Below, piece by piece: positions 1-7,412 of a stretch of 19,205 nt of DNA. The position numbers and the translations under genes are program-made. Under the pieces are notes generated by a model that saw only the letters and a list, made by a program, of their open reading frames with translations, did no database searches and was not told the origin of the DNA. Origin of the DNA: Pseudomonadota bacterium. GTDB taxonomy: Bacteria > Pseudomonadota > Gammaproteobacteria > Xanthomonadales > Xanthomonadaceae. The stretch covers positions 1 through 19,205 of the forward strand of contig JAEZCF010000089.1 of NCBI GenBank assembly GCA_023430045.1, given 5' to 3'. Numbering within the stretch: the stretch's first letter is position 1; the number at the start of each line of letters is the position of its first letter.

Positions 1-311
1 CGCAGGAACAGAGCGCGGGCATCGAACAGGTCAACCAGACCGTGGTGCAGATGGATGAAACCACCCAGCAGAACGCCGCGCTGGTGGAAGAAGCCACCGC
101 CGCCGCGCGCGCCATGGAAGAACAGGCGGGTCATCTGAGCGAAGCCGTTTCGGTATTCAAGCTGGACGATGCCGATGAAGCTGCCAGCACGCCGACCCCG
201 GCGCGCTCCCGTCCGGCCGCAGCGCCGGGCAGTGCTTCGACGACCGTACGCCGCAGCGCTCCGCGCCAGCAGGTGGCTGAACTGGCCGACGGCGAGTGGC
301 AGGAATTCTGA
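1..311 (+). CDS. Methyl-accepting chemotaxis protein, C-terminal fragment (5' end outside window)
   Basis: The open frame runs in from the left edge (first full codon at position 3) and stops at 309-311. About 102 residues are visible. They are the end of an MCP cytoplasmic signalling domain: a helix with Gln/Glu-rich methylation-type heptads (MDETTQQNAALVEEAT), then a Pro/Ala/Ser-rich flexible tail and the terminal pentapeptide EWQEF. In MCPs such W-x-x-F tails tether CheR and CheB, and cheR and cheB follow about 2.5 kb downstream. The visible helix is almost identical in DNA to the same part of the next MCP, so the two genes are tandem paralogues. The sensor domain lies off the window and the ligand is unknown. 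The MCP assignment is secure. Confidence 0.93.
   Translation, partial: QEQSAGIEQVNQTVVQMDETTQQNAALVEEATAAARAMEEQAGHLSEAVSVFKLDDADEAASTPTPARSRPAAAPGSASTTVRRSAPRQQVAELADGEWQEF
3..127 (+). repeat. Near-identical MCP 3' segment, copy 1
   Basis: This stretch matches 2422-2546 at a constant offset of 2419 bases, with only three differences (positions 56, 110 and 122), all third-codon changes. Similarity drops abruptly after about 127. It is coding sequence shared by two adjacent MCP genes, and such long near-identity suggests recent duplication or gene conversion. Confidence 0.85.
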
Positions 312-333
312 GCCACTCCGCAGGAAGACCCAC

Positions 334-366
334 AAGGGACGGGGGCGAGGCCTCCGTCCCTTTTTT
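334..366 (+). terminator. Rho-independent terminator after first MCP
   Basis: A perfect 9-bp stem (334-342 with 354-362), extendable by about three more pairs into the loop, is followed by a run of six T at 361-366. It lies 23 bases after the stop of the first MCP. It should separate that gene from the second MCP, which has its own promoter. Confidence 0.88.
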
Positions 367-392
367 GTTGTCCTGACGGTCTTTACGCGCGC

Positions 393-419
393 TCAATTTT
401 GCGCTCGCGCGGCCGATAC
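393..419 (+). promoter_or_regulatory. Sigma-28 (FliA)-type promoter for the second MCP
   Basis: The sequence has TCAA at 393-396, exactly 15 bases, then GCCGATAC at 412-419. This matches the flagellar/chemotaxis sigma-28 consensus TAAA-N15-GCCGATAA with one change in each element. Transcription would start around 425-430, giving a leader of about 50 bases before the ATG at 478. The terminator just upstream supports an independent promoter here. It implies co-expression with the late flagellar regulon and probably drives the downstream che genes too. Confidence 0.8.
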
Positions 420-477
420 CGGTGTTGCCGCCGCCGCGTCCGCCGGCACGGCACCCTCTCCCTGCTCCGGTCTGTAC

Positions 478-2751
478 ATGATGCTTATGCAACGCTGGCA
501 CCGCTTCTTCGACAACCTCCCGGTCCGCCGCAAGCTCGGCCTGCTCACCCTGCTGATCGCCCTGGGTGTGATCCTGCTGTCGGTGGTGGCCGCACGCATG
601 CAGTATCTGGACCTCACCGAAACACGTAAGCAGGCGCTGGCGGTACAGGTGGAGCTGAGCGAGGGCGTGCTGGCGCATTACCAGCGCCAGGCGGCCAGCG
701 GTGAGATGAGCGAGGACGCCGCCAAGGCGGCCGCGCTGCAGGCGCTGTCGTCGATGCGCGCCCGCGACAATGCGCACTATTACAACGTGCTGGACACCAA
801 TTACACGATGCTGATGCATCCGTTCCGGCCGCAGTATGCAGGCAAGTCGCAGAAGGACTACGTGTCCGATGATGGCGTGCGCATCTACTACCAGCAGGTG
901 GGCATGGCCCGTATCGGCGGCGGCTACACCTACTACAAGACCAACAGGCCGGACCACGATGGCCCGCTGGACAAGGTGGTCTATTCACACATGTTCGAGC
1001 CGTGGCAATGGATCGTCACCAGCGGTGTCTACATGGACGACGTGCAGACCCAGGCCGGCCGCTTCGCACTGGTGATGGGCATCGCCGGCGGCCTGCTGGT
1101 CCTGGTGGTGCTGGCCCTGAGCTGGGTGATCGGCAGCCGCATCGGCGTCCCGCTGCGCAGGGCTACCCATGTCGCCGAGAACATCGCTGCCGGAAAGCTC
1201 GACAACAGCATCGGCGAACAGCCACACGATGAGACCGGCCGCCTGCTGCACAGCATGGCGCGCATGCAGGACCAGCTGCATGCCGTCATCGCGGGCCAGC
1301 GCGAAATGGCCCGCCGGCACCACGCGGGCGAGCTCAGCTATCGCATCGATGCCAGCACCACGCCCGGCGAGTATGGACAGATGGTGAAGGACACCAACAC
1401 CCTGGTCGGCGATCACGTGCAGACCCTGCATGACGTGCTGGCGGTGGTGAAGCAGTACGCTGTCGGCGACCTGCGTGCGGATATCGCCCGCTACCCCGGC
1501 GAGAAGGCCGAGATGACCGATACGGTCGATGCGGTGAAGGCCAACCTCGGCCGCATCAATGCCGAGATCAAGCGTTTGGCGAGCGCCGCGGCCGCCGGCG
1601 ATTTCAGCCAGCGTGGCGACGCCGCGTGTTACGAGCATGATTTCCGCGCGATGGTCGAGAACCTCAACGCGATGATGGCGGTCAGCGACGACAACCTGGG
1701 CAAGCTGTCCGCGCTGCTCTCGGCGATCGCCGAAGGCGACCTGACCGCACGCATGCACGGCGAATTCCAGGGCGTGTTCGCGCGGATGCGCGACGATGCC
1801 AACGCCACCGTGGTGCAGCTGACGCGCATCGTCAGCCAAATCCAGGATGCCACCAGCAGCATCACCCTTGCAGCCGGCGAAATCGCCAGCGGCAACAACG
1901 ACCTGTCCCGACGCACCGAACAGCAGGCCGCAAACCTGGAAGAAACCGCTGCGTCGATGGAGGAACTCACCTCCACCGTGCGCCAGAACGCCGAACATGC
2001 CCGCCAGGCCAACCAGCTGGCCATCGGCGCAGCCGGCGTGGCTTCGCAGGGCGGCGAGGTGGTCGGCCAGGTGGTTGCCACCATGAGCGCCATCGAAGCG
2101 TCGTCGAAGCGGATCGCCGACATCATCTCGGTGATCGACGGCATCGCCTTCCAGACCAACATCCTGGCGCTCAATGCCGCAGTCGAAGCCGCACGCGCCG
2201 GCGAACAGGGCCGTGGTTTCGCGGTGGTCGCCAGCGAAGTGCGCAGCCTTGCCCAGCGTTCGGCGGCAGCAGCCAAGGAGATCAAGGGCCTGATCGACGA
2301 TTCGGTCGGCAAGGTCGCCGACGGCTCGACGCTGGTGCACCAGGCCGGCGCCACCATGGGCGAGATCGTTTCCTCCGTGCAGCGCGTGAACGACATCATG
2401 GCCGAGATCTCCGCGGCCTCCCAGGAACAGAGCGCGGGCATCGAACAGGTCAACCAGACCGTGGTGCAGATGGACGAAACCACCCAGCAGAACGCCGCGC
2501 TGGTGGAAGAAGCCACCGCCGCCGCGCGTGCCATGGAAGAGCAGGCAGTGCAGTTGGCCGACGCGGTGGCGATCTTCCGCCTGGACGACCAGGTCGGCGT
2601 CGCCGTACGTGCGGTGGCGGCGAAGGTGTCCCAGGCCGCGCAGCCGGCAGGCCCATCCGCCCTGCCCGCATCGCGTCGTCCGGTCACACCCGCCACCACC
2701 CGCCAACGCCCGCTGCCGACACCGGACGACGGCAACTGGCAGGAGTTCTGA
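478..2751 (+). CDS. Methyl-accepting chemotaxis protein with Cache sensor domain and multiple HAMP-like repeats
   Basis: This is a transmembrane chemoreceptor that signals through the CheA/CheW array, 757 aa if started at the ATG at 478. Transmembrane helix 1 is about residues 19-40. A periplasmic single-Cache (Cache_2-like) domain spans about 41-195, with the typical aromatic-rich core (HYYNVLDTNYTMLMHP). Transmembrane helix 2 is about 196-219. Several HAMP-like modules with GDL/GxL repeats follow (about 220-450), then the MCP signalling domain, with the conserved hairpin tip around residues 550-590 (FQTNILALNAAVEAARAGE). It ends in NWQEF, a CheR/CheB tether. ATGs at 478, 481 and 487 are all plausible starts; no strong ribosome site is visible, and the frame stays open upstream but without MCP-like sequence. 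Cache_2 domains often bind small organic acids, but the ligand is not known. cheR follows after 66 bases. Confidence 0.95.
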   Translation: MMLMQRWHRFFDNLPVRRKLGLLTLLIALGVILLSVVAARMQYLDLTETRKQALAVQVELSEGVLAHYQRQAASGEMSEDAAKAAALQALSSMRARDNAHYYNVLDTNYTMLMHPFRPQYAGKSQKDYVSDDGVRIYYQQVGMARIGGGYTYYKTNRPDHDGPLDKVVYSHMFEPWQWIVTSGVYMDDVQTQAGRFALVMGIAGGLLVLVVLALSWVIGSRIGVPLRRATHVAENIAAGKLDNSIGEQPHDETGRLLHSMARMQDQLHAVIAGQREMARRHHAGELSYRIDASTTPGEYGQMVKDTNTLVGDHVQTLHDVLAVVKQYAVGDLRADIARYPGEKAEMTDTVDAVKANLGRINAEIKRLASAAAAGDFSQRGDAACYEHDFRAMVENLNAMMAVSDDNLGKLSALLSAIAEGDLTARMHGEFQGVFARMRDDANATVVQLTRIVSQIQDATSSITLAAGEIASGNNDLSRRTEQQAANLEETAASMEELTSTVRQNAEHARQANQLAIGAAGVASQGGEVVGQVVATMSAIEASSKRIADIISVIDGIAFQTNILALNAAVEAARAGEQGRGFAVVASEVRSLAQRSAAAAKEIKGLIDDSVGKVADGSTLVHQAGATMGEIVSSVQRVNDIMAEISAASQEQSAGIEQVNQTVVQMDETTQQNAALVEEATAAARAMEEQAVQLADAVAIFRLDDQVGVAVRAVAAKVSQAAQPAGPSALPASRRPVTPATTRQRPLPTPDDGNWQEF
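2422..2546 (+). repeat. Near-identical MCP 3' segment, copy 2
   Basis: This is the partner of 3-127, with three silent differences. It encodes the C-terminal methylation helix of the second MCP. It is a possible substrate for recombination between the two receptor genes, and a possible cause of an assembly break at the left edge of the window. Confidence 0.85.
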
Positions 2752-2817
2752 CGGCAGTCCTGATTCATCCGGCGCGGCATCTGCCTGCGCCACCGCCCTC
2801 CGCCCTGGATACGCGCC

Positions 2818-3690
2818 GTGACCCTGCTGCCTGCTCCTGTCGTCCACCACGAAAGCCGTGAGTTCGAGTTCGCCGACCGCGACTTCCGGCGCGTCTGCGA
2901 ACTCATTCACCAGCGTGCCGGCATCGCACTGGCGCCGGCCAAGCGCGACATGGTGTACGGGCGGCTGTCGCGGCGGCTGCGCGCGCTGGGCATGCGCAGC
3001 TTCCACCAGTACCTGGATCACCTGGAAACCGGTGGCGACGAGGAATGGCAGGCGTTCACCAACGCGCTCACCACCAACCTGACCGCGTTCTTCCGCGAGC
3101 CGCATCATTTCGAGCGGCTGCGCGAGGAACTGGAGCGGCGCGCCAGCGCAGCCAGCAGCACGCATCCGCTGCTGCTGTGGTCATGCGCCGCCTCCACAGG
3201 CGAAGAGCCCTATTCGATGGCGATCACTGCCTGCGAAGCCTTTGGTACGCTGAAGCCACCGGTGCGCATCGTCGCCACCGATGTCGACACCCAGGTGCTG
3301 GCGACGGCCGCACGTGGTGTGTATGCGATCGACCGTGTCACCGGCCTCGACCCCGGCCTGCGGCGCCGTTACTTCCAGCGTGGCACCGGCCCGAACGAAG
3401 GCCAGTGCCGGGTGCTGCCCGCCCTGCGCGAGCTGATCGACTACCGGCCGCTGAACCTGCTGGCGCCGCGCTACGACATCGGCGGACCGTTCACCGCACT
3501 GTTCTGCCGCAACGTGATGATCTACTTCGACAAGCCCACCCAGCGCGGCATTCTCGGCCGGCTGGTGCCGCACCTGGCCGACGATGGGTTGCTGTATACC
3601 GGCCACTCGGAAAACTACCTGCATGCTGCCGATCTGATCCAGCCGTGCGGCCGCACGCTGTACCGTCGCGCCCCGGGAGTACGCGCATGA
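2818..3690 (+). CDS. cheR: Chemotaxis protein methyltransferase CheR
   Basis: CheR transfers methyl groups from S-adenosylmethionine to glutamates on MCPs, in the cytoplasm at receptor arrays. The protein is 290 aa, normal for the family. An N-terminal helical domain (about 15-85) contains TNLTAFFRE. The SAM-binding loop is WSCAASTGEEPYS (about 121-133), an acidic motif ATDVD follows, and CRNVMIYFD lies near residue 232. The start is GTG at 2818 with only a weak upstream ribosome site, chosen because the family N-terminus begins shortly after it. Its stop overlaps the cheD start (ATGA), so the two are probably translationally coupled. The preceding MCPs end in W-x-x-F pentapeptides, which a CheR beta-subdomain could bind. 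Confidence 0.96.
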   Translation: MTLLPAPVVHHESREFEFADRDFRRVCELIHQRAGIALAPAKRDMVYGRLSRRLRALGMRSFHQYLDHLETGGDEEWQAFTNALTTNLTAFFREPHHFERLREELERRASAASSTHPLLLWSCAASTGEEPYSMAITACEAFGTLKPPVRIVATDVDTQVLATAARGVYAIDRVTGLDPGLRRRYFQRGTGPNEGQCRVLPALRELIDYRPLNLLAPRYDIGGPFTALFCRNVMIYFDKPTQRGILGRLVPHLADDGLLYTGHSENYLHAADLIQPCGRTLYRRAPGVRA

Positions 3691-4283
3691 ACCTTGCGCT
3701 GCGCAACGACGAGGTGATGCGTTATCGCGACGCACGCTTCAAGGTCACGGCCGCCAAGCTGCTGCCCACGCAGTACCTTGTGGTGGACGATGACACCGTG
3801 CTGACCACCACGCTGGGATCCTGCGTGGCCGCCTGCCTGCGTGACCCGGTCCTGCGCATCGGCGGCATGAACCATTTCCTGCTGCCGGAAGGCAATGTCG
3901 GCGATGGTGCGCCGGCCCGTTACGGCAGTTATGCCATGGAACTGCTGATCAACGACCTGCTCAAGCGCGGCGCGCATCGCAAGCGCCTGGAAGCCAAGGT
4001 GTTCGGCGGCGCCAACGTGCTCAAGGGCTTCACCAGCAATCCGGTGGGCACCCGCAACGCCGAGTTCGTGCGCCAGTATCTGCACGCCGAACATATCCCC
4101 ATCCTTGCCGAAGACCTGTGCGGCATTCATCCGCGCAAGGTGTGGTTCTTCGCCGACACCGGCCGGGTGGTGGTGCAGCGCCTGCCCCACGCGCACGAGG
4201 CAGAGGTCGCCGCGACCGAATCGGCCGTGCGTGCACGGCTGTCCAAGGCGCCGGTCACCGGTGGCGTGGAGCTGTTCGAATGA
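3687..4283 (+). CDS. cheD: Chemoreceptor glutamine deamidase CheD
   Basis: CheD deamidates specific glutamines on MCPs, converting them to methylatable glutamates. The protein is 198 aa. The catalytic residues are visible: Cys46 in TTLGSCVAAC and His63 in GGMNHF, with Thr40 before the Cys. Their spacing (Thr minus 6, His plus 17 from Cys) equals that reported for Thermotoga CheD (Thr21, Cys27, His44). The ATG at 3687 is preceded by GGGAG, and its start overlaps the cheR stop. Its own stop overlaps the cheB start, again as ATGA. An open frame continues upstream through cheR, but that part is out-of-frame shadow. The cheR-cheD-cheB order marks a compact receptor-modification unit. Confidence 0.96.
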   Translation: MNLALRNDEVMRYRDARFKVTAAKLLPTQYLVVDDDTVLTTTLGSCVAACLRDPVLRIGGMNHFLLPEGNVGDGAPARYGSYAMELLINDLLKRGAHRKRLEAKVFGGANVLKGFTSNPVGTRNAEFVRQYLHAEHIPILAEDLCGIHPRKVWFFADTGRVVVQRLPHAHEAEVAATESAVRARLSKAPVTGGVELFE

Positions 4284-5353
4284 GCCTGGTACAACCCTGC
4301 CGGGTGCTGATCGTCGACGATTCGGCGGTGGTCAGGCAGATCCTCAGCGAGATCCTCGCCAGCGATGCCGGCATCGAAGTGGTCGGCACTGCGGCCGATC
4401 CGCTGCTGGCACGCGAAAAGATCAAGCGGCTGGCGCCGGACGTGATCACCCTGGACGTGGAAATGCCACGCATGGACGGCCTGGCGTTCCTGGAGAACCT
4501 GATGCGGTTGCATCCGTTGCCGGTGGTGATGATTTCATCGCTGACCGAGCGCGGTGCCGACACCACCCTGCAGGCATTGGCACTGGGCGCGGTGGATTTC
4601 GTTTCGAAGCCGAAACTCGATGTGGCGCGTGGCCTGGCCGGCTATGCGGAAGAGATCATCGAAAAGGTGAAGGCTGCGGCACGCTCACGCGTGCGGCCAC
4701 TGGTGCGCGGTGCAGCGCCCCCGAAACTCACCCTGCCCGCCATGGCGGCTTCGCCGGTGGCACCCGGGGCGCAATTCCGCACCACCGACCGGTTGATCGC
4801 GCTGGGCGCTTCGGCTGGCGGCACCGAAGCGTTGCGCGTGGTGCTGGAAAGCCTGCCTGCCGATGCGCCTGCGGTGGTGATGACCCAGCACCTGCCGGCC
4901 ACCTTCAGCACCGCGTTCGCCGAACGCCTGGACCGTCATTCCGCGATGGCCGTGCGCGAAGCCAGCGATGGTGAAGCGGTGCTGCCCGGGCACGCCTACC
5001 TGCCGCCAGGCGGCCGCCACCTGCGGGTCATCCGCGATGGCGCCCGCTGGCGCTGCCGCATCGACGATGGTCCGGCGGTGAACCGCCACAAGCCAGCGGT
5101 GGATGTGCTTTTCCAGTCAGTGGCGCAGAGTGCGGGCGCGAACGCCATCGGTGCCATCCTGACCGGCATGGGCGACGACGGTGCGCGTGGCCTGCTGCAG
5201 ATGCGCCAGGCCGGCGCGCCGACTCTGGTGCAGGACGAAGCCAGTTCGGTGGTGTGGGGCATGCCGGGCGCGGCGTTCAAACTCGGCGCCGCCGAAGAGA
5301 TCGTACCGCTGGAAAGGATCGCCGAACGCCTGCTGGCGCTGGCCCGGGCGTAG
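4280..5353 (+). CDS. cheB: Chemotaxis response regulator protein-glutamate methylesterase CheB
   Basis: CheB removes methyl groups from MCP glutamates once phosphorylated by CheA, closing the adaptation loop with CheR. The protein is 357 aa. An N-terminal receiver domain (about 7-125) has the acidic pair Asp13/Asp14 and the phosphoacceptor Asp59 in LDVEMPRMDG. A linker follows, then the methylesterase domain (about 170-355). The catalytic triad is Ser178 (GASAGG), His204 (TQHLP) and Asp300 (GMGDDG), spaced exactly as in E. coli CheB (Ser164, His190, Asp286). The ATG at 4280 overlaps the cheD stop and has GGAG upstream. The stop codon TAG is itself part of the GTAG head of the following SMAG-type repeat. 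Confidence 0.97.
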   Translation: MSLVQPCRVLIVDDSAVVRQILSEILASDAGIEVVGTAADPLLAREKIKRLAPDVITLDVEMPRMDGLAFLENLMRLHPLPVVMISSLTERGADTTLQALALGAVDFVSKPKLDVARGLAGYAEEIIEKVKAAARSRVRPLVRGAAPPKLTLPAMAASPVAPGAQFRTTDRLIALGASAGGTEALRVVLESLPADAPAVVMTQHLPATFSTAFAERLDRHSAMAVREASDGEAVLPGHAYLPPGGRHLRVIRDGARWRCRIDDGPAVNRHKPAVDVLFQSVAQSAGANAIGAILTGMGDDGARGLLQMRQAGAPTLVQDEASSVVWGMPGAAFKLGAAEEIVPLERIAERLLALARA

Positions 5354-5482
5354 AGCGGAGCTCTGCCCCGCTGCACGGTGAAGGTCATGCCGGGCAGAGC
5401 CCGGCTCTACGAAACCGCTCACGTAGAGCGGGGCTCTGCCCCGCTGCGCAGTGGGTCCCAGCCGGGCAGAGCCCGGCTCTAC
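5350..5482. repeat. Two SMAG-type (GTAG) REP dimers between convergent genes
   Basis: There are four units of about 22 bases, each with GTAGAGC and a GC-rich palindromic stem built around GCTCTGC: 5350-5372 forward, 5389-5410 reverse, 5423-5445 forward, 5461-5482 reverse. They form two head-out inverted dimers about 60 bases each, duplicated in tandem. Each monomer and each dimer can fold into a hairpin. The layout fits the dispersed SMAG REPs described in Stenotrophomonas maltophilia. With no other terminator between cheB and ligI, these hairpins may stop or shield both converging transcripts. Confidence 0.85.
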
Positions 5483-6366
5483 GCCCAGTACAACCGCATC
5501 GGGTTGTCCACCAGCAGCTTCCGCTGCAGCTCTTCCGTCGGCGCGATGTGCGGTATCACATCGACCAGCTGGCCATCGTCCGGCATGTGCTGCTTCATGT
5601 TCGGGTGCGGCCAGTCGGTTCCCCACAGCACACGGTCCGGAAAGCGTTCAACCAGATGCCGGGCGAACGGCACCACGTCTGCATAATGCGGCGGTCCTAC
5701 GCGCGACAGCCGCTCCGGGCAGCTGACCTTGCTCCAGACATTTTCATGTTCGGCCATCAGCCGCACGAAGCGCTGGAACGCTTCTCCGTCCACGGACTGG
5801 CTGACGTCCGGTCGCCCCATGTGGTCCACCACCACCGTCGTCGGCAGCGAAGTGAACAACCCCCAGCGCTCGACCAGGTCGGCCGCCTCGAAGTACACCA
5901 CCACATGCCAGCCCAGCGGAGCAATCCGCTCGATGATGGCCCGGTAATGGGCATCCGGCTTCGGGTCGACCAGGCGTCGCACGAAGTTGAAGCGCACCCC
6001 GCGCACACCCGCCGCATGCAGGTCCTGCAGCTCCGCGTCGCTCACGTTGGCGCGTACCGTGGCCACGCCGCGCGCACGTCCCTGGCTGGCCTGCAGCGCG
6101 TCCACCAGCGCCCGGTTGTCCGCGCCATGGCAGGTCGCCTGTACGATCACGTTGCGGCTGAAACCGAGAAAATCGCGCAGTGCGAACAGTTTTTCCTTGC
6201 CGGCATCGCAGGGCGTGTATTTGCGCTCCGGCGCGTACGGGAACACATCACCCGGGCCGAAGACATGGCAATGCGCATCCACCGCCCCCGGCGGCGGCAC
6301 GAACACAGGCCGGGTCGGATGGGCGCAGAAATCCAGCCAGTCGGCATCCTTCGGAAAAGCGGCCAT
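5479..6366 (-). CDS. ligI: 2-pyrone-4,6-dicarboxylate (PDC) hydrolase, LigI type
   Basis: LigI hydrolyses the lactone PDC to 4-oxalomesaconate in the protocatechuate 4,5-cleavage pathway. The protein is 295 aa, close to the Sphingobium enzyme. It belongs to the amidohydrolase superfamily and shows VDAHCHVFG with His32 and His34, FGFSRNVIVQATCHG-like strands, DHMGRPD with His182, and WGTDWPHPN with the likely catalytic Asp251. These correspond in order and spacing to LigI residues known from structure; LigI is unusual in needing no metal. The ATG at 6366 is preceded by GAGGGGG and overlaps the ligJ stop by one base. The frame extends further upstream but only as a shadow of ligJ. The stop TAG lies in the SMAG repeat. 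It is the last gene of the minus-strand operon. Confidence 0.93.
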   Translation of the reverse strand: MAAFPKDADWLDFCAHPTRPVFVPPPGAVDAHCHVFGPGDVFPYAPERKYTPCDAGKEKLFALRDFLGFSRNVIVQATCHGADNRALVDALQASQGRARGVATVRANVSDAELQDLHAAGVRGVRFNFVRRLVDPKPDAHYRAIIERIAPLGWHVVVYFEAADLVERWGLFTSLPTTVVVDHMGRPDVSQSVDGEAFQRFVRLMAEHENVWSKVSCPERLSRVGPPHYADVVPFARHLVERFPDRVLWGTDWPHPNMKQHMPDDGQLVDVIPHIAPTEELQRKLLVDNPMRLYWA

Positions 6367-7388
6367 CACAGCCCCCTCGCCTTCAACTGCGCATCCAGGC
6401 GCGGATACACGCGCCGTGCGTTGCCTTCGAACACCTTGCTGCGGCCGGCCTCCGACAGCGGCAGCGCGTCCACGTAACGGCGCGTATCGTCGAAGAAAAA
6501 GCCGGTCTGTGGATCGATGCCGCGCACCGCGCCGACCATCTCCGAACCAAACAGGATGTTGTCGATGTCGATCACCTCGAACAGCAGGTCGATGCCCGGC
6601 TGATGGTACACGCAGGTATCGAAGTACACGTTCTTCATCACGTGCTCGGCCAGCGGCGGCTTGCCCAGCATGTCCGCCAGGCCGCGGAAGCGCCCCCAAT
6701 GGTACGGCACCGCGCCGCCGCCATGCGGGATGATGAAGCGCAGCGTCGGGAAGTCACGGAACAGGTCGCCCTGCAGGAACTGCATGAATGCCGTGGTATC
6801 GGCATTGAGATAGTGCGCGCCGGTGGCATGGAAATTGTCGTTGCAGCTGCCCGAGACGTGCACCATCGCCGGCACGTCCAGCTCCACCATCTTCTCGAAG
6901 AAGGGGTACCACGCCCTGTCTGTCAGTGGGCGCCCGGTCCAATGCCCACCTGAGGGATCCGGGTTGAGGTTGCAGCCGACGAACCCCAGCTCCCGCACGC
7001 AGCGCTCCAGCTCGGCGATCGAATTGGCGATCGGCACGCCCGGCGACTGCGGCAGCTGGCACACGCCGATGAACTGGTGCGGGTACAGCGCCACCACCCG
7101 CGCGATCAGGTCGTTGCAGTGCCGCGTCCATGCGGCACTGACCCGCTCATCACCGACATGGTGTGCCATGGTGCTGGCGCGTGGCGAGAAGATGGTCATG
7201 TCCGCGCCGCGCTCGCGCAGCAGGCGCAGCTGATTGGCCTCCACGCTGTCGCGCAGCTCGTCATCGCTGATCGGCGGATAGACCGGTGCAGGCAGCGACG
7301 GGTCCTTGAAATGCGCGACCTGCGCCCTGCGGAAGGCGTCGTGGCCGGTCGGCGCGGTGGTGTAGTGGCCGTGGCAGTCGATGATCAT
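6366..7388 (-). CDS. ligJ: 4-oxalomesaconate hydratase, LigJ type
   Basis: LigJ adds water to the 4-oxalomesaconate tautomer to give 4-carboxy-4-hydroxy-2-oxoadipate (CHA). The protein is 340 aa, the length of Sphingobium LigJ. It starts MIIDCHGHYTT, giving the amidohydrolase metal ligands His6 and His8. His177 (MVHVSG) and Glu283 (FGSEMVG) fall one residue from the ligands His178 and Glu284 I recall for LigJ. Other features are IIPHGGGAVPYHW and CVYHQPGIDLL. It is not the unrelated GalB hydratase of Pseudomonas putida. The ATG at 7388 has AGGAG about 8 bases upstream. It lies 24 bases after the porin gene and is coupled to ligI by a one-base overlap. Confidence 0.92.
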   Translation of the reverse strand: MIIDCHGHYTTAPTGHDAFRRAQVAHFKDPSLPAPVYPPISDDELRDSVEANQLRLLRERGADMTIFSPRASTMAHHVGDERVSAAWTRHCNDLIARVVALYPHQFIGVCQLPQSPGVPIANSIAELERCVRELGFVGCNLNPDPSGGHWTGRPLTDRAWYPFFEKMVELDVPAMVHVSGSCNDNFHATGAHYLNADTTAFMQFLQGDLFRDFPTLRFIIPHGGGAVPYHWGRFRGLADMLGKPPLAEHVMKNVYFDTCVYHQPGIDLLFEVIDIDNILFGSEMVGAVRGIDPQTGFFFDDTRRYVDALPLSEAGRSKVFEGNARRVYPRLDAQLKARGL

Positions 7389-7412
7389 GGGGGATCTCCT
7401 GGAAACAATGGA

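Noticed and set aside
169..477. Upstream extension of the second MCP frame
   Set aside because: It overlaps the end of the first MCP, the terminator and the sigma-28 promoter, and its residues do not resemble an MCP N-terminus. The TM1 region begins after the ATG at 478.
985..3165. About 700-codon minus-strand frame opposite the MCP and cheR
   Set aside because: It is the antisense shadow of confidently identified chemotaxis genes, with composition typical of such shadows.
5350..5482. CRISPR-like short repeat array
   Set aside because: The units are inverted, palindromic and unevenly spaced with no unique spacers of constant length; they fit SMAG REP dimers.
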